DNA of 64,000 nucleotides, taken from contig NZ_NJDE01000011.1 of NCBI RefSeq assembly GCF_002205895.1, forward strand, positions 1-64,000, written 5' to 3'. Each line of letters begins with the position of its first letter. Position 1 is the stretch's first letter. A program made the translations under genes and the position numbers. This DNA comes from Saccharibacillus sp. O23. GTDB lineage: Bacteria; Bacillota; Bacilli; Paenibacillales; Paenibacillaceae. Shown here piece after piece: positions 10,164 through 17,725 of the stretch. Below the pieces are notes generated by a model, which did no database searches, was not told where the DNA came from, and saw only the letters and a program-made list of their open reading frames with translations.

Positions 10164-10194
10164 AATATAACATGACGATGTCTCATTGTTCCAA
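10164..10194 (-). promoter_or_regulatory. Possible leuCD promoter
   Basis: On the minus strand TTGGAA (10194-10189) and TATATT (10169-10164) are spaced 19 bp, or 18 bp if TTATAT is used. It lies about 75 bp upstream of leuC and about 20 bp downstream of the palindrome at 10216-10230. No T-box or other leader structure was seen here. Confidence 0.4.
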
Positions 10195-10215
10195 GATATG
10201 ATAACTATAATCTCG

Positions 10216-10230
10216 ATAGGTTTTACCTAT
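10216..10230. promoter_or_regulatory. Palindromic candidate operator for the LysR regulator
   Basis: Perfect inverted repeat ATAGGT-TTT-ACCTAT in the divergent leuC/LysR gap. The ATA...TAT ends and 15-bp size fit LysR-type T-N11-A boxes. It abuts the -35 of the rightward promoter and lies just upstream of the leftward one, the usual position for autoregulation plus activation of a divergent target. Confidence 0.6.
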
Positions 10231-10259
10231 AGACAGATCCGCGAAAGACCCGCTACAAT
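10230..10259 (+). promoter_or_regulatory. Promoter of the LysR regulator gene
   Basis: TAGACA (10230-10235) and TACAAT (10254-10259) with an 18-bp spacer, ending 48 bp before the start codon. Confidence 0.55.
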
Positions 10260-10307
10260 GAGAGCCGTACAAGCATACGACCAAGCTGACGAAGGAGAAC
10301 GCCTCTT

Positions 10308-11225
10308 ATGGAACTGAGACAGCTTCAATACGCGCTGATGATCGCGGCCGAACGCAATTTTTCCCGGGCCGCCGAGAAGCTGCATATCGCTCAACCTTCG
10401 CTGAGCCAGCAGCTCTCTAAGCTCGAGAAAGAACTCGGCGTGCTGCTGTTCCAGCGCAACACGAGCACCGTGGAATTGACCCACGCGGGCCGCGAATTCA
10501 TGAAGCGCGCCCAGCGCATCGTCGACGAGATGGAGATTCTGCGCGTAGAGATGGAAGACATCTCGCAGCTTCGCAAAGGCCGCATCACCGTCGGCAGCAT
10601 GCCGATCACCGGTTCCCATCTGCTGCCGCACGTGCTGCCCGCTTTCCGCGCGGGTTATTCCGGCATCGACGTGACGCTGGTCGAAGACACGTCGCATAAT
10701 CTGGAACGTCTGACCGCCAGCGGCAAAACGGATATCAGCCTGCTGTCGCTCCCGCTGAGCGAACCCACGCTCGATTACGAGCCGATCGCCGACGAACCGA
10801 TCGATCTCGCCGTGCCGCCGGGCCATCGCCTCGCGCTTCGGTTCGCCTCTTCCCCGCCGGAAGGCATCGATATGAAAGAACTGGAGAACGAACCGTTCAT
10901 TATTCTCAAACAAGGACAAGGATTTCGGAAGATCGTGCTGGATCTCTGCCGCCAAGCGGGATTCGAACCGCAAGTCGTGTTCGAAAGCAGCAACATGGAG
11001 ACGCTTCAATCGCTCGTGGCGGCCGGAATGGGCGTCACGCTCGTCCCCCGTTTCGTCGCCCGTTCCAAACGCAGCGAGCTGCTGCCGGTCTACCTGCCGC
11101 TCGCCGAACCGGTTCCGTACCGCACGCTCATTATCGCTTACCGCAAAGGACGCGCTTTGTCCCGGGCGGCGGAAGCGTTTATCGAGACGCTGCGCGGCAC
11201 GATGCAAGGATTGGCGCGCCCGTAA
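10308..11225 (+). CDS. LysR-family transcriptional regulator next to leuCD
   Basis: DNA-binding regulator of 305 residues. The N-terminal winged HTH (about 1-60) has the typical RNFSRAAEKLHIAQPSLSQQLSKLE core, followed by a linker helix and a LysR substrate-binding domain from about residue 90. It is transcribed divergently from leuCD and a palindrome lies between them, so it may control leucine synthesis; the effector is unknown. The N-terminal sequence resembles CcpC/CitR-type regulators but I cannot assign it to one. Start ATG 10308 is preceded by GAAGGAGAACGCC. Confidence 0.85.
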   Translation: MELRQLQYALMIAAERNFSRAAEKLHIAQPSLSQQLSKLEKELGVLLFQRNTSTVELTHAGREFMKRAQRIVDEMEILRVEMEDISQLRKGRITVGSMPITGSHLLPHVLPAFRAGYSGIDVTLVEDTSHNLERLTASGKTDISLLSLPLSEPTLDYEPIADEPIDLAVPPGHRLALRFASSPPEGIDMKELENEPFIILKQGQGFRKIVLDLCRQAGFEPQVVFESSNMETLQSLVAAGMGVTLVPRFVARSKRSELLPVYLPLAEPVPYRTLIIAYRKGRALSRAAEAFIETLRGTMQGLARP

Positions 11226-11247
11226 ACCGGCCGAGCAAAATCGCCCT

Positions 11248-11276
11248 TTTACAAACCCGGTGCTCCGTGCTATTCT
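11248..11276 (+). promoter_or_regulatory. Promoter of the T-box/proBAC transcript
   Basis: TTTACA (11248-11253) and TATTCT (11271-11276) with a 17-bp spacer. Transcription would begin near 11283, just before the T-box stem I. It lies 22 bp after the stop of the LysR gene. Confidence 0.6.
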
Positions 11277-11282
11277 AGGAAA

Positions 11283-11640
11283 AACCAAACGTTACGCCGC
11301 AATGACGGGGCCAGTAAGAGACAGAGCGCCTTCCAGAGAGTGAACTTCATTGCCGTTTGCGCAGCACCTTCGGTGTCTCATACGCAAACTGCGGCAGTTT
11401 GCGCAGCACCTTCGGTGTCTCATACGCAAACTGCGGGCTGAAAAAGTTCACGGCCGACCTTCTCCGAATCCTACCTCCGAGCGCTCCGGGCCGCAAACCC
11501 GGACGGTTCCCCTCCGTTAGCGGGGTCCGAGTCGGACGGCCTATGCCGTCAATCAAGGTGGTACCGCGGAAGCGCAAATCGAGCTTTCGTCCTTCGCACA
11601 GCCCATGCTGTGCCTGGACGGAAGCTTTTTGATCTGCGCG
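11283..11640 (+). ncRNA. T-box leader, proline specificity, with duplicated hairpin insert
   Basis: tRNA-sensing transcription attenuator upstream of proBAC. Stem I features are AGTAAGAG near 11313 and CAGAGAG near 11334. The specifier region reads GAAT-CCT-ACC with CCT (Pro codon) at 11470-11472, and a CCGGG/CCCGG stem follows. The T-box core AAGGTGGTACCGCGG is at 11555-11569. The terminator pairs AGCTTTCGTCC with GGACGGAAGCT and ends in TTTTT (11582-11640). Uncharged tRNA-Pro should favour antitermination and raise proline synthesis. Unusually, a 42-bp hairpin occurs twice in tandem inside distal stem I (11355-11438), which makes the leader longer than usual. Confidence 0.88.
11355..11438 (+). 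repeat. Two tandem copies of a 42-bp hairpin unit inside the T-box
   Basis: Copies 11355-11396 and 11397-11438 are identical for about 40 of 42 positions. Each unit contains GTTTGCG ... CGCAAAC arms enclosing CACC-TTCG-GTG, so each folds as its own hairpin. The pair is inserted between TGAACTT and AAGTTCA, which would otherwise pair as distal stem I. Confidence 0.9.
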
Positions 11641-11661
11641 GACAGAAAGAAGGAGAATTTC

Positions 11662-12765
11662 ATGCAAAAACGGATCGTAGTCAAAATCGGCAGCAGTTCG
11701 CTGACCGGAAGCCGGGGCGGGCTGAACCGAGAAGCGGTCGCTTACTTCGCCGGCGAACTCGCGGAATTGTACAAACGGGGGTATCATCCGTTGTTGGTGA
11801 CCTCGGGAGCCGTCGCCGCCGGCTTCAGCGCGATCGGTTATGCCGAGCGGCCGAAGAAGCTGCACGAGAAACAGGCTTCCGCCGCCGTCGGGCAGGCGCT
11901 GCTCATGCGGGCTTATCAAGAAGCGCTGGCCGAACACGGACGGGTAGCCGGGCAGATCCTGCTGACGCGCACGGACTTCCACAGCCGCCAGCGGATCGGC
12001 AACGCGGTCATGACGCTCGAAGAGCTGCTCGAACGCAGCATCCTTCCGATCTTCAACGAAAACGATACGGTATCGGTCGACGAATTGAAATTCGGCGACA
12101 ACGACACGCTGTCGGCGCTGGTCGCCAATCTGGTCAAAGCCGACCGCCTGATCATTCTGACGGATATGGACGGATTGTACAGCGCCGATCCCCGGCATGA
12201 TCCGAACGCCGTCCGTTACGAGAAGATCGACGAGATCGACGAGAAGATCTATCGGATGGCCGGAGGCGCCGGCAGCGGCGTCGGCACGGGCGGCATGCGC
12301 TCGAAGCTCGACGCTGCCCGCATCGCCACGCGCGGCGGGGTTCCCGTCTTCATCGGACGGGCCAGCAAGATCGGCGATCTCGTCGCGGCCGCGGAAGGCG
12401 GCGGACGGGGAACGCGTTTCACGACCCGTCTCTCGTCCATGCCGGTCAAGAAGCAGTGGCTCGGCTACCTGTCGCGGCCGTTCGGCGCGCTTATCGTGGA
12501 TGCAGGCGCGCAGCGCGCGCTCGCCGAAAACGGGCGCAGCCTGCTGCCGGTCGGCATCACCGGCGTGGAAGGCCAGTTCCATGCCGGCGACGTGGTGGAA
12601 GTCCGCGGTCCCGGCGGCGATATCGTCGGCCGGGGCGTCGTGAATTACGATATGGAAGATTTGCAGAAGGTGTGCGGTCTTCCGGGACCGCAGGTGCTCG
12701 AGAAGCTGAACGGCCTGCATCGTCTGGAAGCGATCCATCGCGACGAATGGATCTCGCTGCGATAA
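11662..12765 (+). CDS. proB: Glutamate 5-kinase
   Basis: Phosphorylates glutamate, the first step of proline synthesis. The 367 residues comprise an amino-acid-kinase domain (VVKIGSSSLT at 5-14; GSGVGTGGMRSK near 211-222) and a C-terminal PUA domain from about 275. Start ATG 11662 follows AAGGAG and the T-box terminator. First gene of proBAC; the gap to proA is 66 bp. The T-box specifier CCT agrees with control by proline tRNA. Confidence 0.97.
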   Translation: MQKRIVVKIGSSSLTGSRGGLNREAVAYFAGELAELYKRGYHPLLVTSGAVAAGFSAIGYAERPKKLHEKQASAAVGQALLMRAYQEALAEHGRVAGQILLTRTDFHSRQRIGNAVMTLEELLERSILPIFNENDTVSVDELKFGDNDTLSALVANLVKADRLIILTDMDGLYSADPRHDPNAVRYEKIDEIDEKIYRMAGGAGSGVGTGGMRSKLDAARIATRGGVPVFIGRASKIGDLVAAAEGGGRGTRFTTRLSSMPVKKQWLGYLSRPFGALIVDAGAQRALAENGRSLLPVGITGVEGQFHAGDVVEVRGPGGDIVGRGVVNYDMEDLQKVCGLPGPQVLEKLNGLHRLEAIHRDEWISLR

Positions 12766-12831
12766 GAAGACCGCTTTCGCTTTCCGATGCCCGATCGCCT
12801 GATAAACAGATTTCCGAAGGAGGACTATACA

Positions 12832-14127
12832 ATGAGCGAAACACGGTTGAATGATCGAATCGAAACGGCCGACGCGGCGCCGAGCGAAGTGCGCGCCAAA
12901 GCCGTGCTGGCCGGACAGGCCGCCCGCGGTATGGCTTCGAGCACGACCGAAGAGAAAAATGCCGCGCTGTTGGCGATGGCGGACGCGCTGAACGCGGAAT
13001 CCGCTTCGCTGATCGAAGCGAACCGGGAAGATCTGGAACGCGGACGCGCCAACGGCACGAGCGAATCGCTGCTCGACCGTCTGATGCTGAATCCCGAGCG
13101 GATCGCTTCGATCGCGGACGCGCTGCGTCTGGTGGCGGATCTGCCGGACCCGACAGGCGAAGTCGTCGAGACGATCGAACGCCCTAACGGACTTCGCATC
13201 GAGAAAGTCAGCGTTCCGCTCGGCGTTATCGGGATCGTCTACGAAGCCCGTCCGAACGTGACCGTCGATGCGGCGGCGCTCTGCCTCAAGACCGGCAACG
13301 CCGTCGTGCTGCGCGGCGGATCGGCGGCGCTGTCCACCAACAAGCGCATCGCCGAAGTGCTGCGCGGCGCGTTGGCCGGAACGGCGCTTCCGCCCGACGC
13401 TTTGCAGGTGATCGAAGACGCTTCCCGTTCTTCCGTCGACGAGATGCTGAAGCTGAACGGCCTGCTCGACGTGATCATTCCGCGCGGCGGCCGCTCGCTG
13501 ATCGACAACGTCGTTCGCAACGCGACCGTGCCGGTGATCGAGACCGGCGCGGGCGTGTGCCATACGTACGTCGACGCTTCCGCCGACGCGGCGATGGCGG
13601 AAGCGATCGCGCTGAACGCGAAAGTTCAGCGGCCTTCCGTCTGCAACTCGATGGAGACGCTTATTCTGCACGAGGCCTTCGCGAAGCGCGGACTGCGTGC
13701 GCTGGCGGACGCCCTGCTGGCAAGCGGCGTCGAGCTTCGCGGCGACGAACGCGCCCGCGCGCTCGTCGCGGAAGCGAAACTCGCGACCGAAGAAGATTAC
13801 GGCACCGAATATAACGACTATATTCTCAATATCAAGATCGTGGACGGCTTGGACGAAGCGGCCGCGCATATCGCGAAGTTCGGTACCAAACATTCGGAGT
13901 GCATCGTCACCGAAGACGAGATCAACGCCGTCCGCTTCCTGAACGAAGTCGACGCGGCCGCCGTCTATCATAACGCTTCGACGCGTTTCACGGACGGCTT
14001 CGAATTCGGCTTCGGCGCGGAGATCGGCATCAGCACGCAGAAACTTCATGCGCGCGGTCCGATGGGACTGCCTGCGCTGACTTCGACCAAGTACCGCGTT
14101 TACGGCAGCGGCCAGATCCGAGGCTGA
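12832..14127 (+). CDS. proA: Glutamate-5-semialdehyde dehydrogenase (gamma-glutamyl phosphate reductase)
   Basis: NADPH-dependent reductase that converts gamma-glutamyl phosphate to the semialdehyde, the second step of proline synthesis. The 431 residues are of ALDH-like fold with catalytic Cys271 in RPSVCNSMET and the ETGAGVCHTYVD motif near 237. The ATG at 12832 has a perfect AAGGAGG; the frame is open upstream but without an RBS. Middle gene of proBAC. Confidence 0.97.
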   Translation: MSETRLNDRIETADAAPSEVRAKAVLAGQAARGMASSTTEEKNAALLAMADALNAESASLIEANREDLERGRANGTSESLLDRLMLNPERIASIADALRLVADLPDPTGEVVETIERPNGLRIEKVSVPLGVIGIVYEARPNVTVDAAALCLKTGNAVVLRGGSAALSTNKRIAEVLRGALAGTALPPDALQVIEDASRSSVDEMLKLNGLLDVIIPRGGRSLIDNVVRNATVPVIETGAGVCHTYVDASADAAMAEAIALNAKVQRPSVCNSMETLILHEAFAKRGLRALADALLASGVELRGDERARALVAEAKLATEEDYGTEYNDYILNIKIVDGLDEAAAHIAKFGTKHSECIVTEDEINAVRFLNEVDAAAVYHNASTRFTDGFEFGFGAEIGISTQKLHARGPMGLPALTSTKYRVYGSGQIRG

Positions 14128-14212
14128 TCGCTTCGCAAACGAACCGCATCGACCCGGCCGGGAAACGGCTTGCCGCCTCGGCCTTATTTTCTTCGAGAGG
14201 ATGATCATCCGA

Positions 14213-15091
14213 ATGACCCAAACCCGTATGTTGATCGAAGATCGAATCTGCTTCTTCGGCGCCGGTTCGATGGCCGAAGCCGTCGCCCGGGGCTTGATCG
14301 CCCGCGCCGTGATCGCGCCGAACCGCATTACCTTCCTGAACCGCAGCGACAAGGCGAGGCTCGAAGCCTTGACCGAACGTTACGGCACGGTCGGCACCAA
14401 TGAAGCCGACGAGAAAGAAGAAGCGCTTCGCACTTCGCCGATCGTCATTCTGGCGATGAAACCCAAAGACGCCGCCGAAGCGCTGAATCAATTGGGCGCG
14501 CTGATCGGCCCCGATACGATGGTCGTGTCCATGATCGCCGGCTTGTCGATCGCCACGCTGCGCAGCCTGCTCGGCCGTGCCGAACAACCCGTCGTGCGCA
14601 CGATGCCCAACACGTCGAGTTCGATCGGTCTGGGCGTGACCGGCATCAGCTATTCGGAAGGATTGTCCGACGAACAGCGCCGCACCGCTCGCGTCTTGTT
14701 CGAGGCGGTCGGCCTCGTCGTCGAAACGGACGAACACAAGATCGATAACCTGACGGGCATCTCCGGCAGCGGGCCCGCGTATGTCTATTACATGATGGAA
14801 GCGCTGATGGAAGCGGCGAAGATCGGCGGTTTGACCGACGAGCAGGCTCGCGAGATGACGATTCAGACCGTGCTCGGCGCCGCTCAGATGGTGCGAGAGA
14901 CCGGCGAAGAACCGGCCGAACTGCGGCGCAAAGTCACTTCGCCGAACGGAGCGACGCAAGCCGCGATCGAGAAGCTGGACGAGAGCGATTTCTACGGCGC
15001 GGTCGTCCGCGCCGCGCAGCGCTGCTCCGAACGTTCCGCCGAAATGGGACGCGAACTCGAAGACAAGCTGCCGAAATCCGGCCAAGCTTGA
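14213..15091 (+). CDS. proC: Pyrroline-5-carboxylate reductase
   Basis: Catalyses the last step of proline synthesis, NAD(P)H reduction of pyrroline-5-carboxylate. Rossmann motif FFGAGSMAEA near the N-terminus, then VVRTMPNTSSSIG and LTGISGSGPAYVYYMMEAL typical of ProC. Start is uncertain: GAGAGG directly abuts ATG 14201 and is 12 nt from ATG 14213; the latter was chosen. Gap to proA is about 85 bp and a strong terminator follows, so proBAC is the whole operon. Confidence 0.95.
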   Translation: MTQTRMLIEDRICFFGAGSMAEAVARGLIARAVIAPNRITFLNRSDKARLEALTERYGTVGTNEADEKEEALRTSPIVILAMKPKDAAEALNQLGALIGPDTMVVSMIAGLSIATLRSLLGRAEQPVVRTMPNTSSSIGLGVTGISYSEGLSDEQRRTARVLFEAVGLVVETDEHKIDNLTGISGSGPAYVYYMMEALMEAAKIGGLTDEQAREMTIQTVLGAAQMVRETGEEPAELRRKVTSPNGATQAAIEKLDESDFYGAVVRAAQRCSERSAEMGRELEDKLPKSGQA

Positions 15092-15147
15092 TCGTATTTC
15101 GAACCGGTCTCGCGGAGCGCGATTCCGACGACCCGAGTCGCAAACGC

Positions 15148-15197
15148 AAAAACCGTCTTTGCCTGAAGCGAACAGCTTCAGCAAAGACGGTTTTTTT
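15148..15197. terminator. Bidirectional terminator after proC
   Basis: Long stem AACCGTCTTTGC-C-TGAAGC / GCTTCA-GCAAAGACGGTT with one bulge, loop GAACA, then TTTTTTT on the plus strand. The minus strand also has TTTTT, so it can serve both proC and the leftward gene ending at 15268. Confidence 0.92.
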
Positions 15198-15267
15198 GTG
15201 CAACGGCTGCGGCGGCTTCCTTATCCCGTTTTCATGTATTCGCTACCCGCAGCCTTTCTCGGACGAC

Positions 15268-16527
15268 CTATTCGATTTTTGATGCTTTCGAATCTTTCAG
15301 CAGCTTGAAGCCTCCGCCGATCAGCAGCAGCGCGACAATCGCGTTGCGCGTATACGGTTTGATCTCTACCCATATGCTCCAAGATCCTATTCTCGTTCCG
15401 GGCATGACTATCGTATTGAACACGTAATACAGGCCCAACAAAACGAGTACGACTCCTACCCACGTCCGATTCGCTTCGAAGTTTGCGATCAGCGGCCTAT
15501 CCTGCAAAGCTTCGCTTCCGTAGCGCCCGACCTGTTGAAGCGCATCGAAGAACGAATAGAACCAGATCAGAGGAACCAAGAACAAGAACAGTGACATACC
15601 GAGCACGTCAAGCACGTAAATACTGCCGAAAAAGAAAATCATGAATTGCGATCCGCGCTTCATCAAGCCCAGATACATATGGGAAGCGCCCGGTACGATC
15701 GCCAGCAGCAGCCCCATCGTCCGGCTTTTCCCGCTGCCTTCGCGTCCGATGTCCCATTTCTCGATCAGCGAGAAATCGCGCAGAGGCTCGCCGCGGCGTT
15801 TGCGTTCCGCCAGCAGCACCGCGTCGAACATCCCGTAGATCCAGATGACCGGAAGCACGCCGAGGAATAGCAGGAACGTTTCTTCTCCCGTGAATCCGGT
15901 GATGAACAACAGCACCGTAGCCAAGCCGAAGAACGCGGCCAAGAACGAGATGCCCCGAAGCATCAATCCCATATACAGATGGCCGAGGCCCGGTACGAAA
16001 CTGAGCAGGATGGTGAAAAAGCGCTGCGAGTCCGAGAAATATTCCGGTTCGCGCAGCATATGTCCTTGACCGATCGGCGGCGGATACGGCGGGTAGCCCG
16101 ACAGATCGTCGGCGCCGAATTCCATATGCGGCGGCAGGTCTTCTCCGATTCCCATGCTTTCGGCGCTGCGCGGCGAAGGACCGCCCGCGTAATCGTAATA
16201 ACCTTGTGCTTGAGTTTCGCGCATACGGCGGCTCTGCGCGTAATACGCTTCCCGCATCTGCTGCTCTTCTTGTTTGGTCGGGCCGCGCATGACCGCGCCG
16301 ACCAGATCGAACATGCTGACGCACCAGATGAAGAACGCCAAGCCCGAGCAGATCAGGATCGACTCGTTATCGTAGGAATCGATCGCCACCAGAAGACCGA
16401 TTCCGAAAATTCCGCTCGCCGACAGAAAATAAAGGAAACTGCGCACTCTTCTTCCCCAATACAAATGGCCCAGGCCGGGCACCACGTTCAGCAGCAGCGC
16501 CGCAAATTTACTTCGTTGTCGATTCAT
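15268..16527 (-). CDS. Multi-pass membrane protein with threefold repeat, ECF-sigma operon
   Basis: 419 residues with about eight to nine membrane segments. Three internal repeats begin with the same signature: VVPGLGHLYWG, FVPGLGHLYMG and IVPGASHMYLG, each followed by a hydrophobic pair. A 70-residue soluble, Pro/Tyr-rich loop separates repeats 1 and 2. The C-terminal pair resembles LiaI/LiaF-type membrane segments. Function unknown. The start at 16527 follows AAGGAGAAAACGAAC and overlaps the end of the anti-sigma gene by 20 nt. Third gene of the sigma/anti-sigma unit, so probably a regulon effector or a sensor in the same circuit. Confidence 0.8.
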   Translation of the reverse strand: MNRQRSKFAALLLNVVPGLGHLYWGRRVRSFLYFLSASGIFGIGLLVAIDSYDNESILICSGLAFFIWCVSMFDLVGAVMRGPTKQEEQQMREAYYAQSRRMRETQAQGYYDYAGGPSPRSAESMGIGEDLPPHMEFGADDLSGYPPYPPPIGQGHMLREPEYFSDSQRFFTILLSFVPGLGHLYMGLMLRGISFLAAFFGLATVLLFITGFTGEETFLLFLGVLPVIWIYGMFDAVLLAERKRRGEPLRDFSLIEKWDIGREGSGKSRTMGLLLAIVPGASHMYLGLMKRGSQFMIFFFGSIYVLDVLGMSLFLFLVPLIWFYSFFDALQQVGRYGSEALQDRPLIANFEANRTWVGVVLVLLGLYYVFNTIVMPGTRIGSWSIWVEIKPYTRNAIVALLLIGGGFKLLKDSKASKIE

Positions 16528-16978
16528 GTTCGTTTTCTCCTTTCGCCTTAACCCCGCCGAACCAGGACGACGCACCTTCCGCCAGCTTCTGGCTGTACGA
16601 AACTTTGCCCGCTTCGTCCGCGGCGCGCTGCGCTTGTTCGCCGAGCCGGTCGAACGTGCCCGAGAAGGTCAGCAGCAGCGCGGCGGCGGCGGCTACCGCA
16701 TACAAAACGATCGGTTCGGTCCATTTGCGGCCTAACCGTCCGCTCTTGGCCGAAGGTTCGTCCGGAAGCGCGGCCATCACCCGCTCGCTGAAGCCGTCCG
16801 CATCGGTTAACGCCGGCAGATCCCCGCCCACGTTGCCGAGCGCGGCCATGTAATAATCGAACGCCAGCTCGTCGCCTTCGCCCAGCAGACGCTCCAATCT
16901 TTGCCTCGCCGGCTCGGGAAGCGTGCCCCGGACGTAATCCGTCCATTCTTTCGGTCCGATCCGTTCGATGTCGCTCAT
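16508..16978 (-). CDS. Putative anti-sigma factor
   Basis: 156 residues. An acidic cytoplasmic N-terminal part of about 85 residues is followed by one membrane segment (VLYAVAAAAALLLTFSG) and an extracytoplasmic tail. It has no HxxxCxxC zinc motif, so it is not a ZAS-type anti-sigma. The assignment rests on position: its ATG overlaps the sigma stop by 4 nt (ATGA), with GGAGGAG upstream, and the topology suits a membrane anti-sigma. Confidence 0.75.
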   Translation of the reverse strand: MSDIERIGPKEWTDYVRGTLPEPARQRLERLLGEGDELAFDYYMAALGNVGGDLPALTDADGFSERVMAALPDEPSAKSGRLGRKWTEPIVLYAVAAAAALLLTFSGTFDRLGEQAQRAADEAGKVSYSQKLAEGASSWFGGVKAKGENEHESTTK

Positions 16979-17523
16979 CGCCACTCCTCCTCGCGCCAGT
17001 GCTGCCGAATCCACATTCGGGCCCGGTACAATTTCGATTCGACGGTCTTGACCGTAACGTGCATTTCCGCCGAGATTTCTTCGTAGTTTTTGCCTTGAAA
17101 ATAAAAAGCTTCGATCACGTCGCGATGCCCCTGCGGCATCTCCGCCATCCGCCTTTTGATCTCGTCCGACTGTTCTTCGCGCAGCATTCGGGCCAGCGGC
17201 GCTTCGTCGCCCGAAGCGACTTTGAGCAGCGCGGGCTCCGAATCGTACAGATCTTCGCGACGCCGGTTCTGCTTGCGTTTGAAATCGATCGCTTTGTTGA
17301 GCGCGATCCGCGAGATCCACGTCTTGAAACCTTGGGAACGGTAATCGGGGAGCGATTTATGAAGCTGGATAAACACTTCCTGCGCGGCGTCTTCGGCATC
17401 CTTCTCGCTGCGCAGTACCGAGAAGGCAATCCGGAATACATGCTGCCTGTACGCATCGACGAGTTCGCGAAAAGCGTCGCGTTCGCCGCGCAAAATGCGT
17501 CTGATCAATTCCTGTTCGTCAAT
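16975..17523 (-). CDS. ECF-type RNA polymerase sigma factor, probable ATT start
   Basis: Sigma-70 family ECF factor of about 182 residues with region 2 (AFRELVDAYRQHVFRIAFSV; DAAQEVFIQLHKSLP) and region 4 (MPQGHRDVIEAFYFQGKNYEEIS; TVKTVESKLYRARM). No ATG or GTG lies in frame near the expected N-terminus. A very strong AAAGGGGGGG stands 6-8 nt before ATT at 17523, which is the best start; TTG at 17508 would be about 20 nt from the RBS and TTG at 17601 has none. Translationally coupled to the anti-sigma gene. Confidence 0.85.
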   Translation of the reverse strand: MDEQELIRRILRGERDAFRELVDAYRQHVFRIAFSVLRSEKDAEDAAQEVFIQLHKSLPDYRSQGFKTWISRIALNKAIDFKRKQNRRREDLYDSEPALLKVASGDEAPLARMLREEQSDEIKRRMAEMPQGHRDVIEAFYFQGKNYEEISAEMHVTVKTVESKLYRARMWIRQHWREEEWR

Positions 17524-17660
17524 CTTGCTCCCCCCCTTTCCCGTCCGTATAGACGCCTCTTTTCGATTGACCCCTGCAGCTTTGCCGAAAAAAATAATCA
17601 AACGCGGATTCCGCCGCCTTCATTGTACACAAACCGACCGCCGCAAATCGCGAAAGACGC

Positions 17661-17698
17661 AAAAAAGACCGAAAACCGCATCTGCGATCTTCGGTCTT
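17661..17698 (-). terminator. Terminator of the solute-binding protein gene
   Basis: Nine-bp stem AAGACCGAA / TTCGGTCTT followed on the minus strand by TTTTTTGCG, 28 bp after the stop at 17726. Confidence 0.88.
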
Positions 17699-17725
17699 GC
17701 GAGGCATCGGACAACCTTGACGATC

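Noticed and set aside
11355-11438. The 42-bp repeat as a short CRISPR array
   Set aside because: The units are directly adjacent with no spacers and lie inside a T-box stem.
11357-11632. 91-codon open frame across the T-box with a repeated peptide
   Set aside because: It is a by-product of the duplicated 42-bp hairpin (42 is divisible by three) and has no RBS; the region is clearly an RNA leader.
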